A stretch of 64,000 bases of DNA from Deroplatys truncata (GCA_030765065.1 CM060990.1:418695198-418759197), one strand, 5' to 3'. Counted from the first letter of the stretch, positions 32,213 to 45,092 are shown. The notes: generated from the sequence alone by a model not told the origin. Program-made: numbers and translations.

Positions 32213-33224
32213 TATGACAGTATCCGTGTCTCGTCAAAAGGTTTCGAATACTCAGTAGATAATGGAGGGTTTATTCACGCCAAGCATCGACGCAGGCGCA
32301 AATAGCTACAGCCATTTTGCATGTGTGAAGCGTTTTAAACTTGGTTGAATGGGTCAAGAATAATACCGAGCACAATAAAATACCTACTACGAAGTATAAA
32401 TTACCCACCTGTCAGTGGAAAACAAGGCGATTATTCTATTTTGTACACACTTATGTTAACAAAAATGTTCTTTGTATCATAATATCAAATTATAGGCCCA
32501 AAGAGATATAACAAAAGGTAATAAAAGTTTGAACCTAACCCGAAGGATTTGAAACCAAACTGAAGTGGTACAGTGGGAAAGCAACCATGATAATACCATT
32601 CGGCCAATGCTACCTTGCGAGTTGGGGTTCCAATACGAATAATTGCAGATCTCAGACCCTACTCGAAACTTTACACGCTTTTTGCAGCTTCATACAGTGT
32701 TTGGAGCTGGTTTTGGTAGTTCTAACTCAAATAAGCAAACACTATCAGCCATTTCAATTACTGTATGAACTTAAATACCCCATAGTTTGTAACAGAAGCG
32801 AAATTATCTACCTATACCTAACATTTTTGACAAGGCTGTACAACGAACCTTTGTTGGTTAACGGCTTAAATCCAATTGGTCGCACTGCGTAGATCTGCCA
32901 TTTTGTTTTCAAATAGCTTTGTCAACCGAAACATGTGAAAAGTTGTTCCTTCAGGGGCGTTTTCAAAGGTGTGTATGAATGTATGCTAAATAATAAACGT
33001 TTGTAAAATCAGCTAAAACTACTACTCAGCTTTCAGTGTCAGGGTGGGATGTTTTTGACATCGACATACATGGCGATTCCATTCCGTCCCGCAAAACACG
33101 TATGTACCGAGTTATCTATCTCTCCTCTATAAAGTGTTATGCAAATCAGCCATTAGATGGCATTCAAGAAAGGGGTAAGTAACATATGTCGCTTAGCAAG
33201 TTGCATAAATTAAAAAATAAATAG
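32213..33224. other. Anonymous DNA
   Basis: About 1 kb with no recognised gene or element; the left ~200 bases may hold the lost 5' end of the mariner-like element. Open frames here show no family signature. Confidence 0.35.
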
Positions 33225-33480
33225 GGGCAGCTGTCTCACCTGGTATAGATGTAGTGCAATCTTCAGGTATTTCATCTCCCTCCAAAATTTCGTTGAACAC
33301 TTTATAAATAAACATTTTTAGTACAGGCGGACCACATTTCCATAATTCCATCACAATACCCCAAGGCCCGCTGGCCTTACGGTTTTTTTTTGGCCTTCCT
33401 TAATGCCTGCTGAACTCCTTACAAAATTAGCTCTATATTTAGTGTCTTTCTATATTCTTCCAAATACTGCCCCAAAACAT
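33225..33480 (-). pseudogene. RTE-like LINE, upstream part of the reverse transcriptase
   Basis: The minus strand reads NIELILQG with an EVQQALRKAKK-like stretch, then GPWGIVMELWKCGPPVLKMF, IYKVFNEILEGDEIPEDCTT. This is the segment just before the KKGDRxDP motif in RTE LINEs (GPDGIPVELWKxGG...LTKLFNKIWEEGKxPEDW). Its natural continuation begins at 28862, so ~4.3 kb of later material separates the two. Confidence 0.65.
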
Positions 33481-33595
33481 TTTACCGCCAAAAAACTGGC
33501 CAACGTAACATCTTATCTATAATGCTCCTTTTCGCCTCGGGACATTTTCCACACTCGTAGACATATCGTTCTTAAACCTGTGCTCTCGCTCCCTC

Positions 33596-33643
33596 TGGCC
33601 TCTAGTTATTGTCCATTGGCCTCTAGTTATTGTCCATTAAGCC
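33596..33643 (+). repeat. Tandem duplication of ~22 bp
   Basis: GGCCTCTAGTTATTGTCCATT occurs twice in succession (33598 and 33620). Recent, as the copies are identical. Confidence 0.85.
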
Positions 33644-33769
33644 TACTCTCTAATCTTTTCAAACTATATGAAACATTTGGGTAAACAAACTTTTATCAGA
33701 TAACGCCCCAACAATTTTCCTTTCGACATCATTCTACGATCTATCCACTCCTACGTTTAACAATGGGCA

Positions 33770-34720
33770 TTACCGGGAGTTTTGAGCTCAAACTACACAC
33801 AGTCGCAGCATTTTTTGAATTTCAAAAAGCCTTTGATCTTGTATGACACACAGGTGTGCTCTATACAATTCGAGTTATTGGAGTGCCGGATTATCTTTAT
33901 CGAGTGATTGAAAGCTTCCCTCTCGCAGTTTCCAGCTGCGAGTTGGTTCAACAGTCCACAGCGCGGCCAGTAGTTTCTGGAGTGCCTAAGGTTTCCATTT
34001 TGCAACCTGTGTTATGCAGCATCTTCATCAGTGATATACTGCACTTACCACATGTTTACATCGCAATGTATGCTGATGGCATAGTCGTCTTTCTTACACA
34101 TCAGCATGACCTCCACACTGCAATTCCTAGATTTCAGACGTCTTTTAATACCCTGCTGGCTTGGATTCAAAACTGGAGGATTTCTTTAAATGACATAGAA
34201 TGTGAAACTATTTCCACTTCAGGTCGTCCCACTGTTCCACATGCTATAACTTCGCAGTCAGTTCCCACACGCTGCAAGCGTACAAATGCCATTATTAAAT
34301 ATCTGGACGTTCGCTTCGATCGTCGCTTGGCCTGAAGCCATCATACCAATTCTAATTAAACCAATTCAATTTTAAGCATACTCTCCTGTTGTCATACCTG
34401 CTAGTTCTCTTCTGTACAAGACTTGCTTCGTCCGTTGCTTATATATGCCTGCCTAATTCTAGGTGCAGCTGCTTCTCCAAGATTCATCAGCTACAGCTGT
34501 TCCAAAATAAAGCTATGTGGCTCATATTGAATCCTCCCTGCAATGTGCTCAACCCTCAGTTACATCAAACCTTGCATTCAGCACAATTCCTAAATACATT
34601 CGTTCTAAGGCTCATTCGCTTTTTCTCGGCCTCTGCTTTGTGCCTGGTGCAATGCCTCCTTCGGTAGGACTGCTGCACATCCTTGGATCAGGATTTGTCT
34701 AACGCAGAATTTGCGGCTTT
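33770..34720 (+). pseudogene. Jockey-like LINE, reverse transcriptase and C-terminal relic
   Basis: The open stretch 33856-34335 contains SGVPKVSILQPVLCSIFISD (functional SGVPQGSVLGPxLFxIFxxD), IAMYADGIVVF (catalytic YADD, second D changed to G), LLAWIQNWRISLNDIECETI and IIKYLDVRFDRRLA (the YLGVxxDxxLxW step). In a second frame, 34389-34667, LQLFQNKAMWLILNPPCNVL matches the LQxxQNKALRxIxxAPxxV motif that follows the thumb. It starts inside the domain and has no 3' tail that I can place. The catalytic change makes it inactive. Confidence 0.8.
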
Positions 34721-35091
34721 ATTCCGACAGTGCCTCGGAACAGGAAGGTATTTAATGCGACAATAACAAGCGCATTTATCGAATACTATTAAGTGTCAGG
34801 GGGGCATTAAGTGGCTGACCTCCGTTCTTGTTATTGTTGATATTATCCATAGTTTTTTATTTGGGCATTCCATGTCAAATCAACGGGGAAAAAAAAGTAT
34901 TTTTGTACCTCACCCTCTCTAATTTTCATGAAACTTTATGTCTTCATATCGGGAAGGGGGTCGTGCTTATGGCTTTTAATGCTTTTAAACATTGCCTTTA
35001 TGAGTTATAGCTATCGCAAAATGTCAAAAATTGCCAAAACTTGCGCGTGAATCAAACCTAAGACACATACCGCTCACGCTCTGACATACAG
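34721..35091. other. Anonymous AT-rich DNA
   Basis: Nothing recognised between the Jockey-like relic and the minus-strand LTR fossil. Confidence 0.4.
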
Positions 35092-36955
35092 TTTGGGGTG
35101 GTTTGGATGACAGATTTTAATCCCTCGATGTTGTGCAAATGAGAAGTGATGTTGGGGTTGTAGTTAATGTTTGCCACACGATAATGTGCCAATGTGTTGT
35201 TTGTCTTGTATATTGTTGTCACAATAGATGTGTGTTGTACGTTCCTCATTGTTTGTGTAAACATGTGATTGTGTGTTCTTTACACTATGATTCATATTAC
35301 AACATGCATGGGTATTAATACATTCATGATTTGTATTATTCTCTAAAATTACAACATCGTAACTACAAGTAGCATTGTTATCCTGTTCGCAACTTCTTGG
35401 TTGAGATGCAAACGATACACTGTTACCGAGCGGGATGGCTCAGGCGGTAACATCTGTGGCCCGCATTCGGGTGGTCCCGTGTTCAAATCCCGTGGGCCGA
35501 CCGATCTGACAGATTTTTTCGTGGTTTCCCTCAGTCACCAAGGTAAATACCGGATTGGATATTTAATACCACGACCCAAAGTTCCACCTTAGGTCTAAAA
35601 CAATAGTAAAAACGAAACAAAAAAATTGGTGGTGATAGCGAATGCTATGCCATCTATTCACAAGACATGAAAGCAGGTAGACTGGACGGCTCCCTAATGC
35701 CATCTGCACGGCACGAAGCAGATCCGGCTGCTATGCGCTAGGGTCTCTGTGGACACGTGACAAAGCAAGATGGCAGTTACAGGATGAGACCTAGAGGGCT
35801 AACTGTCTGCATTTGTGTGAAGGCGGCAGTTAGAATGGACGGCACCCTAATGCCATCTGCACGGCACAAAGCAAGGCTAACAGATCCGTCGCGATATGAC
35901 CATTTAGTTAAAGCGACGTAAAATAAAGAGTAATAATAATGATACACTGTTTAAGTGAGTAGTATTTGTTTGCTCTTTGTCAGAATTAACCTTAATTGCA
36001 CTAATCTCTTTATTTATTTCCTCTCTTTGTTCGTGTATCAGAAGTACGAAGTTGCGATTCAGATTTGCAAAATCAATATTTAAACTTTCCTTAAGTTCTA
36101 AACCTGCCTTAGCATGTGTAGATACGAACTCATGATGATCTACTATTAGTCCATCGATCGCGCTAGAACTTCTTTCGTTTACTTTAACTTGTTCCTCTTG
36201 AAATTGCCCTAACGTGGTTTTTATTTCTGCAACTTCATCCTATATCTCGTGCCATAGAATTTCCCTACAACTATTTATTTCAAGAGTTATTTCCTGCCTT
36301 TGTTTTAACAATTTCTCCTACATTTGCGTTCTGTAACTCTTTATTTCTTTTCTAAGGTCTACTATTCCTTCATTTTGTTTTGTTAAGTGTGACTTCTGGT
36401 TACTTCTTTCAGTCTTAATCCCTTCCTGAGTTAATTTAATCCCTTCTGTTTCTAATTTTATGCCTTCTATGCTAATATCCATTTGTTCCTGGCCAATTTT
36501 TACTCCCTCTGTTTCTGACTTTATCGCTTCTATACTTATTTTCATTTGTTTCTGGCTGATTTTCATTTCACTTAACATGTTAAGTATCTGCACCATAGGA
36601 TTGTTTTCCCCCCTGTCTACATTATCTCCTGCACTGTGTTGGATTACCCCAATAACTAATGCCTCGTCACTTTCCATGTTTCCAATATGAGATCTTTTGA
36701 TTCTGAAACTATCACAATTAGTTTTTCCACTATGTAGTTTCATGCAATTTTATGGGAAAAATTCAACACACTACTTTACAATACTTCCTGCAGGTCATTC
36801 CAATCATGCCCATCAGGACGGGCGCCAATGTGGGGTGGTTTAGATAACGTAGATTTTAATCCCTTGAAGTTGCGCCATTGAGCAGTAGCGTTGGTGTTGT
36901 AGTTAACGTTTGCCACATGCGAGCGTGCCAGTGTTATGACTTGTCTAGTTGCACC
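35092..36955 (-). mobile_element. LTR-retrotransposon fossil (Gypsy-like), minus strand, partial
   Basis: Two direct repeats, 35092-35215 and 36832-36955, share ~120 bases (GGGGTGGTTT at their start, ATTTTAATCC, GTAGTTAA(T/C)GTTTGCCACA) and would be the inner and outer parts of the two LTRs. Beyond that the copies diverge, so full LTR length is not defined. Just inside the 5' LTR on the minus strand is TGGCGCCCGTCC (36817-36828), a good primer-binding-site candidate. A gag-like frame with a repeated coiled-coil pattern lies at 36318-36743. No reverse transcriptase is left. Broken and old, with large internal loss; a SINE sits inside it. Confidence 0.6.
35425..35940 (+). repeat. Complete SINE (family A head, different body), with target duplication
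   Basis: GATACACTGTT occurs at 35414-35424 and again at 35941-35951, an exact 11-base target duplication. The head GAGCGGGATGGCTCAGGCGG ... GTGTTCAAATCCC has good A- and B-box sequences. The body is unlike that of the copies at 7, 8.6, 12 and 57 kb. It contains a ~40-base internal duplication (GACGGCxCCCTAATGCCATC at ~35697 and ~35840). The tail AGTTAAAGCGACGTAAAATA ends in a short TAA run. Transcription would be by RNA polymerase III and movement by a LINE in trans. Confidence 0.88.
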
Positions 36956-38916
36956 GTGGCTCAGTCGTTATCAAGTTGCCTGAAGCTCGATGTTGCTCAG
37001 CTGTAGTCTGCCATACTCCGAGATGTATTCCGTATTTCGTGGTCACAAGATATTCCACTATGCCATTGAAAAGCTCTTACCTTTGCTGAATAACATTCAG
37101 TTACTTATTTATTCCACTTTTATAACTCTGGGCTATGGGCTTAAGGTTTCGACCGTAGGATACATTTAATAATGTGTAGTAACATTAAAACCTTAGTCAT
37201 CTCTTACTATATTTATTATTATTATTATTTTCTTAACTTCTGTTTACAGCAATTTTATTTACTAAACTTTCGTATATCGTTGCGTTACGAACGTTGCTTC
37301 TATTTACAACTCTTATATTGCAAAACGATTAATTTCGTTACATCCTCAACTAACTCTTAAACTCTCTTACAATTGAATAATTCACTTTTTATAATGCAAT
37401 TGCAAATACACTTACAGAATGACAATAAATTAAACATTTAATATATTTGTACAAAACGCGCCTCTTCCTTTCCATCTGTTTTACTACCACTACTCTCTGG
37501 CAACGCAAAGCATTGAAGACTTAAAAGAAGTATTTTGTTTTATAACAAATAACGATCGCAAAAAGAACATATACAAATATCTACTGATATATTACAAACA
37601 AATAAGATCTTTAACCCTTTCAATTTAAATAATATGATTCCGAAATGGAAAGTCAAAATATAACAAGGAAATTATACTGTACCCCAATTACAAACACAAA
37701 ACAATAAATCAATTTAATATGTGCCCTTATCGCACGCTTCATATTAACATTTTTCTTCTTCTTCTTCTCCTCCTCCTCCTCATCCTCATCATCATCATCA
37801 TGTGAGACTTAGATTACTGTTTGCATTTATTTATAACCTGGACTTAGTTAAAACTGTCCACAAACAGAATCAGCATCAAGTTGAAGTATCATTTTTAAGT
37901 TTGTGCAGCAAGCTTTAATTTTATATTCAACGCAATATCTTTTGGTAAAAATAAAATTTAGATATTTCAAAAAATCTTTTGTGTTCTCCAAAAACCTGCA
38001 ATTCTTACGCTTTTGAAAGGATTATGGATATTTATCCATGATGTAAAGTATACATATAGATTTTCGAGTTTGGGATCTAAATGGGATCGTATTTTACTGA
38101 AATCCCAAAGATAAAATATGGATATTTCTCCATAAATGGGTTGAATATGTTGTAAACGCGAAAAATTAATGTGTGATGAAAAATAAGTTACTTATATCTT
38201 TAACAAGGCATACATTAGCACAAACAGATTGCAAATCAGGTTGCAACAAGCACCGCTGGGACAAAATATGTCACAATGAACATGATACAGCTTGTCTAGG
38301 TCATATAACTCGAGCCTTACACCCAGTCCCATGAGTAAACTCATTAATGACTGTGTTTTCGTAGTGAACGGTTCAGTGTCCATCTTACTGCATTGTAATG
38401 TTCTGTGAAAAAAATGATTTTTCTCTTCTACAAGTTAGTTATTGTGACACTCTAAAGCATTCATGTATCATAAAATAAGACAACTTAAATTAGGCTATGG
38501 GCATTGTAGTTAAGTCATTTGTCAGAGAATTTCCACAATTCATACAAAAATCAGAATCACTGCCATGTGACATAAGATTTAATAAGTGTGGATGGGTGTG
38601 TGCTTTAAATTATGACATACAAATGGGAATGGAATTGTGCATACATCTTGAAGAAAACAGGAAAGGAGAAGACTTAGTTCTCTGCACGTTCCTACACATT
38701 TTCTAGGATGCTGATTAACAAGGTGCTGGTGATGATTATGTCAGTACAGGTGAGGCACTCACTCACCTTGGTGTACCACTGTCATTTCTGGGAGTGTCTC
38801 CTGTAGCTAAAGAGAAAGTGAGCAGCAAAGAATAGCAAAGAAAAACTGGAGAAAACTAAGCACACCTTCAAATATTCGTTTTTCAGTGGCGACAGTGCAG
38901 ATAACCAGGTAGAATG
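36956..38916. other. Anonymous AT-rich DNA
   Basis: About 2 kb with no recognised element except the microsatellite below. The open frame 38497-38706 (69 codons) is followed by further coding-like sequence in other frames up to 38900 but has no motif I recognise. It lies immediately outside the LTR fossil. Confidence 0.4.
37751..37801 (+). repeat. Compound trinucleotide repeat (CTT/CTC/ATC)
   Basis: TTCTTC, then TCCTCC, then ATCATC units in succession over ~50 bases, a run that has changed its unit twice. Confidence 0.9.
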
Positions 38917-39936
38917 TGTAGCGATATTTCCGCCTGATTACACCTGCACAAAAAGGGATTCTGAAATAATTATAGTTCATGAATTATTAATGATTAATTA
39001 ACACGCAGTTTGGTAATTTTCTACAATTTTTAAGGTAAGCGATTAAAAACTACATCATGAGCCCGTCAAAAAGCGTAAATATGTTTTAAGTTTCATTAAC
39101 ATTGTCCAATAAATAAAGGAGTAATTGCGTGAGAAAATCTGCAAAGATTTAGACCAAATACAGTAGCTTCGCTTCAAAATGGCTTCCGAGCGTGCGGGCC
39201 ATAAAAATCCAACGTTCCTTTGTACTTCGAGGGGAAGAACCTAGTTTTAAGAGAAAGTAGACGCTGTAGGCAACGGTCTTTTCTTACCATTTAAGCTTCG
39301 AATTTTCAACTGGAGAGCCAATAAAGATACAGGATAATTGTTAGAACCAATGAGAAGATAGGAAGACGTGGTTGCATGTACAGAAATCCGGAGGCGATTA
39401 GTAAGTTGTGTAAACACGGGTTTGGCGCACCCGGGGTACCCCGCCACTCATCTCCATCATCTTCCCTTCACCCTCTTCCGATCGAGGTGGGTTCGTCCTC
39501 GTGACCGGGGGACACATGGTAGGCTCTCGTGCGTTTTGCATTTCCTTCCATGCCGCCCTCGCCATCGTTTCTTTCTTGCCTATCTATTTACGAACATTTC
39601 GCACCACGACCATTCACACATCTGTTTTCCTTCCTCGCTCGCCTACCTTGCGTGCGAAACGCACACTTTTGGTTTATTTTCCGATTTTCTTTATTTTAAT
39701 CCTCCGTGGACACAACCTGACGGATACCCGCGCACTGGGTGCGCAACTGGGTGAGTGGGTAATGGCGTCATCCCCACCACAGGGGTTCGTCATGTAGGGT
39801 GTGTGTTCGTATCCGCTGTTCAACTGCAGTTCCGCGGGGGGGGCATTGCATGAGCTGCTGACTCCCCAAGGCCATTGGGTCCCTCTGTCTAGCTCGAGGT
39901 CGGAGACGGTTGCAATGGTGGAGGATTTCTTTCGCT

Positions 39937-41200
39937 ATGGAGCCCTATTTCTCCATTATTAATAACAAGCGCCGAAAAGTCATTGTAACAGAAGTAGCAC
40001 CAATGCCATCTGGTTGTTACTTAGTGATTACCCGAACAGAGGAAGGACAGTCTTTTGAGAAAGTGAACCCTTTTATCATCCAGAAGGGCATTGACTCTAT
40101 TGCTGGTTCGTTTCATTCCTGCACGACTTCGTAACGGTTCATTGTTAGTCCAAAACAAGCCCGATAAGCAAAGTAAGACCTTGTTGCGCGCCACGCTTCT
40201 CCAAGTTATCCCATCCGTGTTGAGAAGCACCGCACCTTAAATTCCTATCCAGGCGTCGTCACCACCCATAGCCTCGATGGTATATCGGACGATGAACTGG
40301 TCGAATATCTTTCCGATCAAAACATAATAGTTCATCGAATACAGGCTAGCCGCGACGGAGTGTTGGTACCAACTCGTACCCTGTTTCTAACTTTCGATGG
40401 TGTCGATCTGCCCACGAATATCTCAGCAGGGTACTAACGTATTGCGCTGATGCCTTATATTCCCAGACCTCTGCGCTGTTTCAAATGCCAACGTTTTGGG
40501 CATACGCAAGTCTCTTGTAAGAGTGCCGTTTCCGTCTATGCCTCATGTAGTCATCCCTCACGCGATGGTACCTGTACATCACCTCTGGTCTGCGTTAATT
40601 GCAAAGGGTCTCATTTTGCGTCATTTGCTAGCTGCCCGCGGTGCTTAAACGAGAAAGCGATCCAGGAGATCCGGGTAAAGGAGAAACTCTCCTTCGCTGA
40701 AGCCCGGAGGCGTTTCCATGCGCGTCAACCTGCGCTCCTGCGATCGGTACACTCAGTTTTGTTGTTGCCTCGCCAGTACCCCGGAAGGATGCCGAAACTC
40801 AGAACTGGACCATGACTGCCTTGACCGCAACTACCATCCGGCCGTCCATCTCTGGCACGGATATCAAGCCACCTAAAGCTGGTCCTAAGGTTCTGAAGGC
40901 ACAAGGCACTGAGAAGAAATCCAATCAGAAACTTCGTAAGGAAGATTTTCTTAAAGACCCTCCGCGAGCGCGCGGTAAGAAAAGTTCACCTTTTCCTCCT
41001 CGGAAATCGCAGTCCCAGGATGCTCCTGGGACAGGCCAGCGCTCAACGGCACCCTTCACCCATTGCCACCGAGAACCGATTCCCGGCGCTTGAATCGGTT
41101 TCTGGCACTGAGCGCGTGGGCCCTCCCTTCGAGGAAGCAATGGAGTCTGGCCAACTTCATGTTAAAGCCCGAGCCCCAAGGTTGAGCAGAAGGTTATTTT
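39937..41200 (+). pseudogene. LINE ORF1 (RNA-binding, zinc-knuckle protein), broken
   Basis: The start at 39937 (MEPYFSIINNKRRKVIVTEV) leads into KVNPFIIQKGIDSIAG, then in another frame LNSYPGVVTTHSLDGISDDE and LVEYLSDQNIIVHRIQASRD (40230-40350). After a stop near 40436, the frame 40450-40815 has RPLRCFKCQRFGHTQVSCKS followed by a run of paired cysteines (CVNCKGSHFASFASCPRC), the CCHC/CCHC-like knuckles that bind element RNA, and KAIQEIRVKEKLSFAEARRR, a conserved tail block of I- and Jockey-type ORF1. A basic, proline-rich stretch runs from 40812 to ~41100. The N-terminal ~190 codons, knuckles and basic tail are in three different frames. Confidence 0.82.
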
Positions 41201-41229
41201 GAGCCGCTCTTCTAAGTAGGAATTTTATC

Positions 41230-44200
41230 GCTTTTATCCATGGCTATCCTGACCTGGAAATCACATGGTGTAAGATCGCATGGGGCGGAACTGCAACTTT
41301 TATTGCGTTCCCATTCACCTATGGTCGTGTATTCGCAGAAGACCAAGCTTCGCCCTCACGACCCTGACCCTTTTGATCTCCGAGGGTATACTCTTACACC
41401 GGATGAGGGTACTCCTCATGGAGCTCTCATACTGTTAGTGCGTAACGACGTTCATTTTCAGACTCTCACACTTACGTCCGACTTGCAAGCTGTTGCCGTT
41501 GGCTTCAATTACCCGGATTTTTCTTTTCTATTTGCTCCGTCTATTCACCTCCATCGTCTCCCCTCGCTGACGCGGACATTCAAGATCTCCTGTCCGCCCT
41601 CCCAACGCTATTTCTTCTCTTGGGAAATTTTAATGCCCCTCACCCCCTGTGGGGTTCGCCAAGGGCTTGTGCGAGGGGAACGCTTCTTTCAGACGTTTTT
41701 GCTCAGTTCAACCTATCCATCCTCAATACAGGCGAGCCTACCTTTCCGATTCTTCTGGTACATTCTCTCACTTGGACCTTGCCGTGTGCTCTATCCAGCT
41801 TGCTTTTCGTCTGCAGTGGAACGTCGTCGCTGACACCCACTCCAGCGACCATTACCCCTGCATCGTTTCTCTTTTGTCTCACCACGTCCAGCATTCCAGA
41901 CCACCTATCTTGCAATTCCATAAAGCCGACCGGACACTGTATTCCAACCTCGTGTGTTTTGAGGACCAGCCCTTCACTGACAAACAAATGGTGAAGCACC
42001 TTACCTCTACGATTCTATCTGACGCCGAACGCACAATTTCCCGTTCGTCCTCCCACCCTCGGCGCATTCCTTTTCCACGGTGGACCGAGGACTGTCGGGA
42101 CGCTGTTCGTACCCGTAGAGCTGCGCTTAGGGTGTTTCGCGACACCCTACACTTGACAATGTGGTTGCCTTTAAACAATCGCGCGCCAGGGCTCGTCGCA
42201 TTATTCAGGATAGCAAGAAGGCGTCGTGGACTCCTTTTGTCGAGTCTTTTAATCGCTTTACGCCTTCATCTGTTGTTTGGGATAAACTTCGCTTCTCAGG
42301 TAAAGTGTCCCATTGTACTGTGTCTGGCCTTCAGGTTACCAATACCACCATAGTGGATCCGGCTGCCATTGCTAACACTCTGGCTGCTGCCTTTGAGGCG
42401 GTTTCCAGTCTGACCATTTTTCCGCCGGCTTTCGTACTCTCAAAGACCGGTTGGATTCCGTGACATATAATTTTCGGTCTCCTAAACAGGAGTGTTATAA
42501 TGACGTTTTCTCAATGAGGGCGCTGGAGCACGCCCTCCATTTCTCTAGACACTCCGCTCCTGGGCCGGACGGCATTCATGTCTTGATGTTAATGAACCTT
42601 TCAGCCGACAGTAATCGTATTTAGCAAGATGGCGTTTTTCCTTCAGTTTGGCGCGAAGCCACCATCGTCCCCATTCTTAAGCCTGGGAAGGATCGCCAAC
42701 TACCTTCCAGCTACCGCCCTATCTCCCTCACCGGTTGCATTTGCGAGGTGACGGAGCGCATGATCAACGGGCGGTTGACATGGTGGCTTGAGTCTCAGAA
42801 CCTTCTGGCGAAAGCTCAGTGCGGGTTTCGTCGCCATCGCTCTACCGTCGACCATCTGGTATCTCTGTCGACGCATATTATGAACGGTTTTCTGAGAAAG
42901 TGTCAAACAATGGCTGTGTTTTTTTGACCTGGAGAAAGCTTGACACTTGTTGGAGGGGCGGCATTTTACGTACACTCCACGCATAGAATATACGCGGCCG
43001 TCGTCCCATATTTCTTCGGGAGTTTATGACGGATCGCGTCTTTCGTGTACGTGTGGGCTCGGTTTTATCTAGTCGTTTTATTCAAGAGAACGGTGTACCG
43101 CAGGGCTCTGTACACAGTGTCACACTTTTTGCGATTGCCATCAACCCCATTGTTGAGTGTATTCCCCCTGGCATTTCATCGTCCCTTTTCGTTGACGATT
43201 TTGCTATTTATCGCAGTTCACGGCGGACCTGTCTGCTCGATTGCTGTCTCCAGAGCTGTATGGACAGTCTCTACGCCTGGAGTAACGCCAACGGCTTTAA
43301 TTTCTCCGCCGAGAAATCCGTCTGTGTTAATTTCTGGCGTCGGAAGACTTTCCCTTCGCCCTCTCTCCAACTTGGGCCGGTTTGTCTTCCGTTTGCAGAC
43401 GAGTCGAAATTTTTGGGGGTTGATCTTTGACCGAAAGCTAAGCTGGACTTCGCACATTTCGTTTTTAAAAGCAAAGTGTGACCGTTCTCTTAATCTTTTA
43501 CGTGTTTTAAGTGGCACATCCTGGGGAGCTGATCGGACCGTCCTTCTGCGTCTTAATTGCTCATTGGTACGATCCAAGCTTGATTATGGGTGCATTGTCT
43601 ATTCATCGGCGCGTTCATCTGTGTTACGTCGCTTGAGTGCCATTCACCATCGTGGCATAACTGTCGCTACAGGGGCCTTTACAACTAGCCCTGTGCCCAG
43701 TCTGTACGCTAAAGCTGCAGAGCCTCCGCTGTCCTTTAGGCGTAAGATGCTTTTGTGCACCTATGCATGTCGAGTCTCAGGCTTGCCTGACCACCCATCC
43801 TTCGAGTTATTTTTCGAGTATTCGCTTGATCGGCAATATTTAGTTAGCTCCTCTGCATTGCTCCCTCGAGGGCTTCGATTTCGACAGCTTCTTCGGCATT
43901 TGGACGTTACGCCAGCGCCGACCCTTCCCAGGGGAGAAACGCGGTTTCCTCCTTGGTTGCGCGCTGAGGCCCAGTGTCACCTTGGGTTAATGTCGAAGCC
44001 GAAGAATTGGACCCTTTCTTCAGTCTTTAGATAAGCGTTTTTAGAACTTCAGGCGCAATTCGGGGTCTTTCATTTTATGTATACTGATGGGTCTAAGACT
44101 GATGTTGGAGTAGGGTGTGCCTTTATCGATGGTCCAAGTAGTTTTACCTTTCGTTTACCGGGGCAATGTTCGATTTTTACCGCCGAACTTTTTAGTATTT

Positions 44201-44839
44201 ATCAATCCCTTTTATACATTCAGCGGTACGACTTACGGCACTGTGTTGTTTGTACTGACTCTCTGAGTGCTCTTCAGGGTATTCGCGTCCTGTACACCTA
44301 CCGCCCGCTCGTACAGCGCATTCATGACCTGCTCCACTCGCTTGGTGCTTCTGGCATCAGCGTCTCCTTCGTGTGGATTCCAGGTCATGTGGGCATCTCA
44401 GGGAACGAGCCTGCCGACGCCACTGCCAATTCGGCTATTTTATCGCCCAGATATTTTACTTCTGTTGTTCCCTCCACAGATTTTTTTGTTATTATACGTC
44501 ACCGCATCCTCTCGCGTGGGTGCGATGAGTGGACGGACCTCCGGGGGAACAAGTTGCGGGAGGTTAGTTTGGGGTACCTCTTCCCGTTCTTCTCGTCGGG
44601 AAGCGGTTATTCTAGCTCGTTTACATATCCGACATTGCCTTTTTAGTCATAGACACCTGCTCTGTGAGCAGTGTGATGTGCCCTTAACGGTACGTCACAT
44701 TTCAGCTGAGTGTCAAGCTTTAGCTCCATTGCGCGTTCATGTGTCTCTGCCTGTTGCCGTAGCCAACGTTTTGGCAGACGACGCTGTAGAATGTGTTTTA
44801 CGTTTTATTAGTGATAGTGGTTTTAGTCGGCGCATTTGA
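41230..44839 (+). pseudogene. LINE ORF2 (endonuclease, reverse transcriptase, RNase H), broken
   Basis: Endonuclease at 41240-41850: HGAELQLLLRSHSPMVV, then GNFNAPHPLWGS (usually GDFNAHHxxWG) and SDHYPC. Reverse transcriptase at 42490-43435: SAPGPDGIHVLMLMNLS, WREATIVPILKPGKD, SSYRPISLTGCICEVTERM, AQCGFRRHRSTVDHLV, NGVPQGSV and the active-site FVDDFAIY, then SKFLGVDL. The thumb-like region 43403-44034 includes LDYGCIVYSSARSSVLRRLS. RNase H at 44077-44470: YTDGSKTDVGVGCAF (D), FTAELFSIYQSL (E), CTDSLSAL (D), WIPGHVGISGNEPAD. A late CEQCDVPLTVRHISAEC zinc-like motif precedes the stop at 44839. At least six frame changes plus stops; active-site residues are mostly kept, so decay is moderate. Confidence 0.88.
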
Positions 44840-45092
44840 TGTGCTGAGGGTCTTTAGATTTGTGGTTTTATATTGTCTGTTTTAATGGGGCTCTTCTCCC
44901 TGGCGGACATATGGCGCTCTTCTGCTTTGACTTTTACGGTTCTTGACACGTCGTTTAATCTTTTATTGTTTTATTTCCCATGTTTTTGGTGTGGTGCCTT
45001 TTAGACTTTGATGCGTTGATTTTTTATTGTTTTAGATTAAGCGGGTTTGTGTCCCGTGTTTTAGTTTTTGGATTTTAAATTTTATACGCTGT

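Noticed and set aside
43045-44034. 329-codon open frame taken as one protein
   Set aside because: Only the part from ~43403 on is true LINE ORF2; the first third is an out-of-frame shadow of the reverse transcriptase.
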